A stretch of DNA of 64,000 nt from Gp7-AA10 sp035636095 (GTDB lineage Bacteria; Acidobacteriota; Thermoanaerobaculia; Gp7-AA8): NCBI GenBank assembly GCA_035636095.1, contig DASPZU010000047.1, positions 1 through 64,000 on the forward strand, read 5' to 3'. The notes under the pieces were generated by a model. It had not been told where the DNA came from. It saw only the letters and a program-made list of their open reading frames with translations, and ran no database searches. The stretch's first letter is position 1; each line of letters opens with the position of its first letter. Shown piece by piece: positions 9,481-18,053 of the stretch. A program made the position numbers and the translations under genes.

Positions 9481-12235
9481 GGATCCCGGTTCCAGTGTCC
9501 CCCGTCATCGCAACGGTGCGCGGCAACGATATCGTGAACTCCGCGCCCCGCCCGACGATGCTCTCCGCGGTGATCTCGCCGTCGGCGCCGTGAAGAATCC
9601 GCCGCGTGATGGCGAGGCCGAGTCCTGTGCCGCCGCGCCCACGCTTGGTCGTGACCAGCGGCTCGAAGATCCGGCCGAGGAGGTCCGGCGGGATGCCTTT
9701 GCCGTCGTCTTTCACCTTGATTTCCACCCGCTCTCCAATCTCTTTGGCGGTGATCCAGATGTTCCCGCGCTCGCTCACTGCGTCGCGAGCGTTGAGGAGG
9801 ACGTTGGTCAGAACCTGCTGCAGGTCGTGAAAGTTCCCGCGGACATGGGTTTCCGGTATCCCGTTCACATGAACCGAGATTTGTTTTGGCTTCAAAAGAT
9901 CTTCGTGGAGAGCGACCGTCGAGGTGATCAGACTCAGGACGCTGACAGCCTCGCGCGTGCGCGGCCGGTTGGCGATCAGATCGAGCAGGTTATTCACCAG
10001 GTTCGATGCGCGAAAGGACTGCTGCTCCATTTTCTTCAGCAGGCCGTACTTCGGATCGTTGGGCGCCACTTCCTGCAGCAGAAGCTGCGCGTAGGAGGAG
10101 ATGCCGGTCAGAGGCGTGTTGACTTCATGTGCCACACCGGCAGCGAGCAGTCCCAGCGACGCCAGACGTTCTTTGTCCTGCAGCTCGCGCTCGAGGCGCA
10201 CGCGTTCGGTGATGTCGCCGATGACGAGCACGCGCGCGCCGTCGGCGACATCGGCGGCGTTGAGTGGACTCGACGTGACGGTGACTTCCTTCTCGACGCC
10301 GTGCCGGTTGACGAACTGCGTTTCGAGCGACCGGGCACTCGATCGCAGGAGCTCGTGATACGGCGGAAAAAGAGCTTCGATCGATTCGTCCAGCCCTTCG
10401 CCGCCGACCAGCTCCCAGAAGGCGCGATTGGCGGTGAGGACCGTTCCATCGCGCGCAACGACGGCGATCGCCGATGACGACGACTCGATGATGTTCTCGT
10501 TGTATTCCTTGAGCGCGCGGATCTCATCGAGCTGCCGCCGCAGCCGGCCGTACAGACGCGCATTCTCGATCGCGAGAGCGAGAGGGGCGGTGAGCGACTC
10601 GAGCAGGTTCAGGTCGTCGCGCGACATCGGCTCCTCGCCGCGCTTTTGACCGAGCAGCAGGAGACCTTGCAGTTCGCCGCGATTCGGAAGCGGCAGAACG
10701 TATCGATATCCCGCCCGCAAAAGCTGCCAGGGCAGATCGCTCAATCCCGGCAGACGTGGCTCGGTGAGAACGAGCGGACCCTCCTCCGGCATGGTCCCGA
10801 AATCGGAGATCGTCGCGCGGCGCGGTAAGCGCTCTTCCTCTTCGTAAATCACCAGCGCCGAACCCTCGCGCGTGAAGAGATTCATCTTGTCGATGTCGAG
10901 CGCCGCTCTGAGCCGGTCGCGCATCATCGAGATCAGCTCGTGCACGTCGCGGAATGTCGCCAGCTGCTGCGCGAAGTCGACGATCGCGCGGCGGTGCCGG
11001 TAACTCTCCCGATAGACCAGCATGTCGATCACCGACTCGATGCGCCCCTTGACCGGAATCAGCACGCCCGCGATGACCAGACCCGACGCGAATGCCAGGA
11101 AGTTCCGCTCCAGCGCCGACCGCTCCTCGATCACATGCGACAGCAACAGGTTGACGGTGGAGAACGCGATCATGCCGAAGATGAAGGTGACCGAGTACGC
11201 CAGGATCTCCTTGATCACCACTTCGACGTCCCACAGCTTGTACTTGAGGATCGACACCGCGAACGCCAACGGAATGAGCGCCAGCGGAAGGATCGAGATG
11301 GTGGAGTAGATCGGCTTCACCGATCCGACCACCAGCCAGGGGACGATGTAGACCAGCAGGAACGGCAGGAAGCCGAGGACCATGCCAAGGTAGATCCATT
11401 TGATCTGTTTGCGGCCGACCGCCGCCGCAGTCCGGTAGGTGTACGCCAGCGCCACCACGGCCAGGGTGAAGTAGATCGCGAAGTGCACGATCTCCCATCG
11501 CTGGATGACTTCCAGCGACCGGTACGCGGATGCGATCGGCAGTCGATTGCTGAAGACGAGAAGATCGAGGTCCCACAGCGCCAGCAGCGCCGGCGGGATG
11601 TAAAGCGATGCCACCAGCCACTTGCTGCGAACGATCGGCCGCGGAAAAAGCAGGAAGAAATTCAGCGTCAACGGCGGAAGCAGAATCGTCGCGAACTCTT
11701 CGACCAGCTGCAGGACCTTGTACGTGAAGTCGATGTCGCCCGCGGGCGTATACACGTACACCACGAACGACAGCAGCGTGATGAAGTAAAAGAGCGTGCT
11801 TTCGCGACGCTCCCCTCGAAATAGCGTGAAGAGGCCGATGGCCAGATACAGGAATCCAATGAAGCTGAGGATCAGGTACGGATAGTCGATCTTCAGCTCC
11901 GGAACGCGATAGGTCAGCTTGAGCGCCTGATGGCCGCGCATGATGACCATCGGCACCGATTGCCCGATGCGGCGCAGACTCTTCTGCAGCCCTTCCACTT
12001 CGTTGCTGGGCGTGTCGCCGATGACCCAGATCTCGTCGCCGGGCTTCAGGCCGGCCTGCTGCGCGCCGCTGTCAGCATCGACGGTTTTGACGACGATCAC
12101 GCCGCTGCGGCGCGTGAAGGTGAAATCGATCCGCTCGAATGACGACCGTTTGCGCTGGAACGACGCGAACGCGCCGGCGACAAGCGCAACCGTGAGCGCC
12201 ATAATGGCCAGGTTGGTGAGGATTGATTTCCGCAT
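9461..12235 (-). CDS. Membrane sensor histidine kinase: PDZ, multi-TM, GAF and PAS domains
   Basis: 924 residues from ATG 12235; the extra upstream frame has no coding character. Order: TM helix ~6-26, PDZ-like domain ~35-115 (AGLKPGDEIWVIGD), a 7-8 helix membrane block ~135-400, GAF ~440-590, PAS ~620-690 (AVVARDGTVLTANRAFWELV), HisKA with phospho-accepting His703 (AHEVNTPLTGISSY), and HATPase (NVLLNARDA, DDGKGIPP, GTGLGLAI). It phosphorylates the overlapping NtrC-type regulator. A PDZ ahead of a membrane sensor block suggests a periplasmic peptide or misfolding signal, which is inference. Confidence 0.93.
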
Positions 12236-12386
12236 GGCCGCTTGGGCGGTCGCATTCAACGGAAGTGCCGCGGCGAAATTCGGCCTAACCTCATGATTCT
12301 GAATGGCCCCGCCTCGGCAGCAAAGCGCCGGAAATAGGGCCAATTCCAACGGATTGGATTGTTGCGACGGAAAGTTGAAGAGCTGT

Positions 12387-13244
12387 TCAAATTAACGGAA
12401 AGCGGCAGACGTCGCGCAGCAGGCAAACGTCGCAGTTCTCCTTGCGGCGACGGCGGCTGCACAGATCGAGAATTCCAAGACGGCAGATGGCAAAGTCGTA
12501 GCGGATCGGATCGGCGGCGTCGAACGTCGCCAGGCGATCGGTGATCGACCGCGCCGCTTTCCAGTCGGGCGTTTTGCGGTCGTTGAGTCCGAGAAAAGTC
12601 GCGATCCGGTGCACGTGCGTGTCGAGGGGCACGACCAGTTTGGCGGGATCGACAAAATCCCAGATGCCCAGGTCGGGCGGGGTGCGGCGGACCATCCAGC
12701 GCAGGAACAAATTCATCCGCTTGCACGCGCTGCCGTCGCGGGGAGATGACAGGAGATAGTCGCTGCCCAACTGTTCCACGAAACGCACCAGCGACGGGCC
12801 GATGTCATCGTCGGCGGCGTCGTAACAGCGGCGAAAGAGCTCGCCGAGCGAGCCGTGATTCCGGATCGCGGTCGCGAGGCGTCCCAACAAGCCGACCAGC
12901 TCCGGCGTCTTGTGAAATCGATGCGCAAATCCGGCGAAATCGCGCATCGCCCGCGCACGGCCGAATTTCGAAACGTATGCGAAGGGCGACGGCTGCATGC
13001 GATCGAGCACGCCGCCGACATTGGCAACCACGATGTCGGCGCGGCCGTACGCGAATGCCGCCGCCAGCAATCCGGCCACTTCCTGATCCGTGGGGTCGTC
13101 GTAGCGCAGGACGAGCTGGAGCGGGTCGGGAGCGATTGTCGAGATGTCGAATGTCGCGACCAGCGCATCGAGTCGCTGGCGAAGCATCTCCCCGCGAACC
13201 GGTCGTATCATCGTCGTCGCCAACAGAGGAACAATCGCTATCAT
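12387..13244 (-). CDS. TIGR02757 (DUF2400) family protein with C-terminal four-Cys cluster
   Basis: 285 residues. Function of the family is unknown. Signature stretches are SACKRMNLFLRWMVRRTPPD, GIWDF, LVVPLDTHVHRIATFLGL and DPIRYDFAICRLG, resembling HhH-GPD DNA glycosylases. The tail has Cys262-x8-Cys271-x2-Cys274-x5-Cys280, close to the C-x6-C-x2-C-x5-C iron-sulfur loop of endonuclease III. The start is uncertain: ATG 13244, 13208 or 13190 are all in frame and none has a good Shine-Dalgarno. Confidence 0.85.
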   Translation of the reverse strand: MIAIVPLLATTMIRPVRGEMLRQRLDALVATFDISTIAPDPLQLVLRYDDPTDQEVAGLLAAAFAYGRADIVVANVGGVLDRMQPSPFAYVSKFGRARAMRDFAGFAHRFHKTPELVGLLGRLATAIRNHGSLGELFRRCYDAADDDIGPSLVRFVEQLGSDYLLSSPRDGSACKRMNLFLRWMVRRTPPDLGIWDFVDPAKLVVPLDTHVHRIATFLGLNDRKTPDWKAARSITDRLATFDAADPIRYDFAICRLGILDLCSRRRRKENCDVCLLRDVCRFPLI

Positions 13245-13305
13245 TCTGCGTCTAATTCAGCGAAAGCAACCCTGATTCGTAACCGGCACATATCCAGGAG
13301 CATGC

Positions 13306-16300
13306 ATGCGCTCACGATTTCTCTCTGCAATCAGCCTTCTCCTTGCACTTCCCCTGACTGCTTCGATCACGGGCGTGGTCATCAACACCGACGGCCAGCC
13401 GATCGCCGGTGCAAAACTCTCGATCTTCGCACCCGAGACGATCGCCGCCCGCCGCACCCGTCTTTTCTCCAAAACGCCCGAGCGCACCGCGCTCGCGACG
13501 AGGCCGACCGACTCGAAAGGGACGTTTTCGTTCGACTCGCCGAAGGACCAGTCGATCGTCGACCTGCGCGTGGAAGCGAGCGGCTTCGCGCCCGACGCTC
13601 TGCGTCTCCTCGCCGATGATGACGCCGGTGTGATCGCGCTGACCGCGGCGCCGATGCAGCGCGGAACGATCACCGCGAACGGAAAGCCGGTCGCCGGTAC
13701 AACGGTGGTGTGGTTCGGAAATGCGACCGATGTTCTGTCGGTCACCGACGCCGACGGACATTACAGCGTTCCGGACCCGTCCAAATGGGCGAATCGGCTG
13801 ATCGCCATCCATCCCGATTACGCTGTCGTCGACAACGTCTTCGGTCCGTTTCGCAACGCGCCCAAGATCGACGTGGCGTTGTCCGGCGGTGTGGCTGTCA
13901 AGGGCCGCGTCGCCGGAGAGAACGGACAAACGCCGGTCGCAAAGGCATCCGTGACCATCGACGATTGGCCGCTGGCCGTGACCGCGGACGACGGCACTTT
14001 CACGATCGCGCACGCGCCGCGCGACTGGCAGGAGGTGGAGTCGCGCAGCGGAGGCCTCACCGGCGTTCGCACGCGAACCAATGATTCGATTCCTACCATC
14101 CGGCTGACGAAGCTCGCCAAGATCACTGGAACGGTGCGTGACTCGAAGACGCAAATGCCTCTCGTCAACGCTGAAGTTCGCCTCGGGCCCACAAATCCGT
14201 TCGGACGGATGCGCGGATTCGGCGCCGGAGGTGGCGGGCCGGTGGTACCGAGCGCGATCGAGTCGGTGATGACCGATGCCAAGGGAACATTCACCATCAC
14301 GACTGGTCCCGGGCAATACAACCTTTCCGCGATCTACCCGGGAACCATGGTCGGGAACGCGACGATCTCCGCGACTGCCGGTCAGACGGTCAACAAGCCC
14401 TTGTTCGGCAGCGCGCGTGCGCGCGTGAGCGGAACCGTGATTGATGAGGACAAACGCGGAGTCGCGGGCGCGCGTCTCGCCTCCCGCCAGGCCGGCGGCA
14501 GCGACACCGGCATCATGATGATTGGTCCCGGACGCGGACAGCAGGACACCACAGCCTTCAGCGGACCGGATGGCCGATTCGTGCTGCGCAACGTGCTGCC
14601 CGATACGGAAGTCCAGATCGAGGCGGCCAAGAAGGGATTCCCATCGAACCGTAGCGCTTCATTGAAGCTCAATGCCGGCGAAAAGAAGAGCGGGGTCCTG
14701 ATCACCATTCCGCGGGGTGTCGTCCTGGCCGGGAAAGTGACCGATGCGAACGGCCGCGCTGTCTCCGGCGTGGGCATCACGCCGGTCGAAACAGAAGGGC
14801 GAGGTTTCGGGGCGGGCGTGCGACGCGTCGTCGTGGCGATGCAGCGCGATCGCGAAGAGGACGTCGTCCGCACCGGCAGCGACGGCACATTCAGCCTTCG
14901 TGTCAAGGAAGGCATCTACGACGTCGTCTTCAAACGCGAAGGATTCGCAACCAGGACGTTGCGCGCCGTGCAGGTCAATGCTGCCTCACGGCCGGTGGAG
15001 GTGAAACTCGACCCGGGCGTCGAGATCAGCGGCCGCGTCGTGCGCAACGGCGCGGGGGTCGAAGGCGTGAACATCAACGCCATCAGCGAAGACGGACCCG
15101 CCAGCGCAGTCACCGCGTCGGACGGCTCATTCACGCTCAAGGATTTGAGTCCCGGCCAAATGATGCTCAACGCCACCAAGATGGACGCCTTCATCATGCA
15201 GACGCGTCCGATCACCGCGCCGGCGCGCGACGTCGTGATCGAGCTTCCGAACGGCGGGCGCATCAGCGGACGCGTGATCGACAAGTCGACTCACAGTCCG
15301 GTGACGTCGTTCCAGGCCGGAATCGCAAACGTTCGCAACGCCGGCGGAATGGTGTTCGCTCTCCCGCCCATGCTGAAGGGATTCAGCAGCGATGACGGGT
15401 CGTTCACGCTGGAAAATGTTCCGCCCGGACCGAAAGAGCTCATCGTCAATGCGCCCGGCTACACCACCGCCCGCATTCCGAGCGTGAATGTCGAAGATGG
15501 CAAGACGGTCGGAGACGTCGAAGTCGCGATGGAGAGCGGAGTACGCCTCACGGGGCGCGTGACGGGTCCGGATGGATCGCCGGTATCGGGCGTGTCGGTT
15601 CGCGAAACGAGTGCCTCGAATCCGGGGGCGCGCTTCATGCCCGGCATGGGTAGCTCCGCGACCACCGATCCCAACGGCGAGTACGTCATCGAAGCGATCG
15701 ATCCGGGCGACAAGACCTTCAGCTTCTCACGGCAGAATTACCTCCCCGTCGACAAGACCATCACGCTTTCCGGACGCGAAGCGCGGCTCGATGTCCAGCT
15801 CTCCTCCGGACTGACGCTGACCGGAACAGTCGCTGCCGACAACGGCACGCCGGTCGCCGACGCTTCCGTGAATGCCACCTCCGCGAGTGAAGCGGGATTC
15901 GGACGCGGAAGCCGGACTGACGGCAACGGCAACTTTCAGATCAATGGTCTCGCTCCAGGTCACTACACCGTGACGGCATCGAAGCCCGGGCTCGCCAGCG
16001 GCGTGCTGCGCGATTTCGACATCACAACCGGCGCCCCGGCGCGCGTGGTGATGAAGGCCGGAGGCACGATCGTCGGTCAGGTCACGGGCCTGACCGCATT
16101 GGAGCTGGAGAACACGACCGTCATTGCAAACGGCCCGAATGGCGGCGGCACGGCGGAAGTCGACAGCAGCGGAAGCTTCCGGCTCGAAGGCGCGCCGACC
16201 GGCACCGTGCGCGTCTCGGCGCGCACCGGCCGGGGCATGGGAGGTGGCGGCAAAACGTCGGCAGTGCAATCCGTCCAGGTCGATCCCGGATCTGCGGTCA

Positions 16301-17331
16301 CCGTCAACATCGTGTTCAAGAGCGACACCGTGATTCGCGGCCGCGTCACGCGCAATGGCCAGCCGCTCGCGAACGTGATGGTCATGTTCACCCCACGCGC
16401 CGGGCAATCGCAGACGCAATCGAGCGGTACCGCCGATTCGAGCGGCAGCTACCAGATCGCCGGACTCGATGACGGCACCTACAACGTCGGCGTCGTCGAC
16501 ATCGATCGCTCCAACGCCTACAGCTCGTCGTACGAAGTCCACGGCTCGGGAACCTATGACATCGACATCAAGACGGCATCGCTTCGCGGGCGCGTCGTCG
16601 ATGCATCCAGCGGCCAGCCGCTTGCCAACGCGCAAGTGCAGCTCCAGAGCGGTCAGGGATTTCTGAATTCGCGCGGGGCGATCACGGATCCGGCCGGATC
16701 GTTTTTCCTCGACAATGTCGCGCGCGGCTCCTATCAGGTCACCGCACAAAAGGAGGGTTACGGCCACGCCGTCCGCGACGTCACGGTCGGTGACACCGCG
16801 CCGGACGATCTGGAGCTGAAGCTCGCGCCGAGCGAGGGCGTCACGCTTCGCGTCGTCGACGGTCGCGATAACCGGCCGCTCAGCGCCAATGTCATGCGCA
16901 TCGTCGACGCGCAAGGCCGGCAGCTCGAGAACAACGGCGGATTCCGATTCAACGCCTCGCCGGAGCCGGTCAAGCTCACCCTCGCGCCGGGAACGTACTC
17001 CGTCACCGTCACCGCGTCAGGCTACGCACCGAAAACGCTCAGCGTTGCTTCGCCGTCGGACATCACCGTGCAGATGCTGCCGGGCGGCAGTCTGGTGCTG
17101 CGCTCGAAGAGCAGCACGCAACAGCGCGTGCGGCTGATCGATCCAAAGGGCGCGGTCTATCCGCGAGGTCCGAACGGAATCTTCATGATCGATCCCAGCC
17201 CGCTTTCGACGACGCTCAACAACGTCAGCAGCGGGAATTGGACGCTGCAGGTGCTCAATGCTTCCGGCCAGGTGATCAACACGATTCCGATCACGGTGGT
17301 GGACGGGCAGCAGAACATCGTGGACGTCTAA
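13306..17331 (+). CDS. Secreted giant protein of tandem carboxypeptidase-regulatory-like domains
   Basis: 1341 residues. A signal peptide (RSRFLSAISLLLALPLTA) is followed by about 14 repeats of a ~80-residue beta-sandwich, each with a core like ISGRVVD...PVAGA.V, DG.F.L..L.PG.Y.V and A.G. This is the carboxypeptidase-regulatory-like (PF13620) fold. No enzymatic domain, membrane anchor or sorting signal is visible. AGGAG lies 5 nt before the ATG. Such proteins occur in Acidobacteria on the cell surface, perhaps as adhesion or scaffold proteins (inference). The gene is monocistronic and followed by a hairpin. Confidence 0.85.
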   Translation: MRSRFLSAISLLLALPLTASITGVVINTDGQPIAGAKLSIFAPETIAARRTRLFSKTPERTALATRPTDSKGTFSFDSPKDQSIVDLRVEASGFAPDALRLLADDDAGVIALTAAPMQRGTITANGKPVAGTTVVWFGNATDVLSVTDADGHYSVPDPSKWANRLIAIHPDYAVVDNVFGPFRNAPKIDVALSGGVAVKGRVAGENGQTPVAKASVTIDDWPLAVTADDGTFTIAHAPRDWQEVESRSGGLTGVRTRTNDSIPTIRLTKLAKITGTVRDSKTQMPLVNAEVRLGPTNPFGRMRGFGAGGGGPVVPSAIESVMTDAKGTFTITTGPGQYNLSAIYPGTMVGNATISATAGQTVNKPLFGSARARVSGTVIDEDKRGVAGARLASRQAGGSDTGIMMIGPGRGQQDTTAFSGPDGRFVLRNVLPDTEVQIEAAKKGFPSNRSASLKLNAGEKKSGVLITIPRGVVLAGKVTDANGRAVSGVGITPVETEGRGFGAGVRRVVVAMQRDREEDVVRTGSDGTFSLRVKEGIYDVVFKREGFATRTLRAVQVNAASRPVEVKLDPGVEISGRVVRNGAGVEGVNINAISEDGPASAVTASDGSFTLKDLSPGQMMLNATKMDAFIMQTRPITAPARDVVIELPNGGRISGRVIDKSTHSPVTSFQAGIANVRNAGGMVFALPPMLKGFSSDDGSFTLENVPPGPKELIVNAPGYTTARIPSVNVEDGKTVGDVEVAMESGVRLTGRVTGPDGSPVSGVSVRETSASNPGARFMPGMGSSATTDPNGEYVIEAIDPGDKTFSFSRQNYLPVDKTITLSGREARLDVQLSSGLTLTGTVAADNGTPVADASVNATSASEAGFGRGSRTDGNGNFQINGLAPGHYTVTASKPGLASGVLRDFDITTGAPARVVMKAGGTIVGQVTGLTALELENTTVIANGPNGGGTAEVDSSGSFRLEGAPTGTVRVSARTGRGMGGGGKTSAVQSVQVDPGSAVTVNIVFKSDTVIRGRVTRNGQPLANVMVMFTPRAGQSQTQSSGTADSSGSYQIAGLDDGTYNVGVVDIDRSNAYSSSYEVHGSGTYDIDIKTASLRGRVVDASSGQPLANAQVQLQSGQGFLNSRGAITDPAGSFFLDNVARGSYQVTAQKEGYGHAVRDVTVGDTAPDDLELKLAPSEGVTLRVVDGRDNRPLSANVMRIVDAQGRQLENNGGFRFNASPEPVKLTLAPGTYSVTVTASGYAPKTLSVASPSDITVQMLPGGSLVLRSKSSTQQRVRLIDPKGAVYPRGPNGIFMIDPSPLSTTLNNVSSGNWTLQVLNASGQVINTIPITVVDGQQNIVDV

Positions 17332-17357
17332 CCAACGGGACTCCTTGATTCGTTCGA

Positions 17358-17440
17358 GAAGTTCGAAGGACGAAGTGCGAACGTAGAACGAAGAATCGTT
17401 TCTTAATTCTTCATTCGAACTTCGAACTTCGATCTTTTTT
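17358..17440. terminator. Heptamer-built hairpin plus T6, between convergent genes
   Basis: GAAGTTCGAA (17358-17367) is complementary to TTCGAACTTC (17414-17423, repeated at 17421-17430), and T6 follows at 17435-17440. Both arms read as degenerate 7-nt units (AGTTCGA..., TTCGAAC...). It lies between the giant surface-protein gene and the convergent 203-residue protein, so it probably terminates the + strand transcript. Confidence 0.6.
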
Positions 17441-17441
17441 G

Positions 17442-18053
17442 CTAGTCTTCCTCGCCCTCGTCGATGGGCGGGGGCTCGGGGATCTCGGAGACGGCTTCCA
17501 GCGGCACGCGCTCCAGGCGCGGCGCGAGGCCCGCGCCGAAATTCTTGCGATACTTTTCGAGCCGCTTGAAGAGGTGATGCAGGTCGTAGGTCAGCCGCAT
17601 CACCGTCCGGCGCAGCTTGTATTTCACGCGCCGGAAGGCATCGAGGTCTTCTGAGCGCAGGGTGGGCAGAAATGCCTGGATCTCGGCGATACGCTTGCGC
17701 ACTTTCTCCAGGTCTTTGTCCTGAATGTTGAGAAACACTTCCTGGCCGTCGATCAGCATCGGCTCCAGACCGCTCATCTGATCGTCGAACCATTTCCAGA
17801 GCTGGATCAGATCGATGCGCCGCCCCTTGGAGAGAAAACGCGTCTCCAGAAGATCCTGGCGGAAATAGCCGAGGAGCTTGCGGTCGTCGGTGCGGTTGAA
17901 ATCGTCGTCGGTCAGGTTGCGGGTGTTCCAGACGCCGTAGCGGATGATGTCATTGCGCGTGCTGCGCAACTGGCGCAGCGTTTCTTCGAGGACCTTGAAC
18001 TGCACCTGAGCCAGCGTCTGCGGATCGGGCCTTTGTATAACAATAGTATTCAT
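17442..18053 (-). CDS. Uncharacterised 203-residue charged helical protein
   Basis: I do not recognise the family. No signal peptide or membrane segment. The sequence is strongly charged and mostly helical (KYKLRRTVMRLTYDLHHLFK, a possible coiled coil near 135-175) with an acidic Pro-rich tail (PEPPPIDEGEED). Its ATG overlaps the M36 peptidase TAA by one base (TAATG), so translation is probably coupled. The first codons (AAT ACT ATT GTT ATA) sit in an AT-rich patch unlike the rest of the gene. Confidence 0.7.
   Translation of the reverse strand: MNTIVIQRPDPQTLAQVQFKVLEETLRQLRSTRNDIIRYGVWNTRNLTDDDFNRTDDRKLLGYFRQDLLETRFLSKGRRIDLIQLWKWFDDQMSGLEPMLIDGQEVFLNIQDKDLEKVRKRIAEIQAFLPTLRSEDLDAFRRVKYKLRRTVMRLTYDLHHLFKRLEKYRKNFGAGLAPRLERVPLEAVSEIPEPPPIDEGEED

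Noticed and set aside
12236..12349. N-terminal extension of the PDZ histidine kinase to 12349
   Set aside because: The added 38 residues are not membrane-like or conserved-looking. ATG 12235 leads straight into the first membrane helix.
15727..16914. Long open frame (395 codons) antisense to the carboxypeptidase-regulatory protein gene
   Set aside because: No domain or signal peptide, no start context, and its length follows from the GC-rich repeat codons on the other strand. Similar antisense frames at 1368-2237, 32135-33286, 34329-35549 and 53530-54437 were rejected for the same reason.
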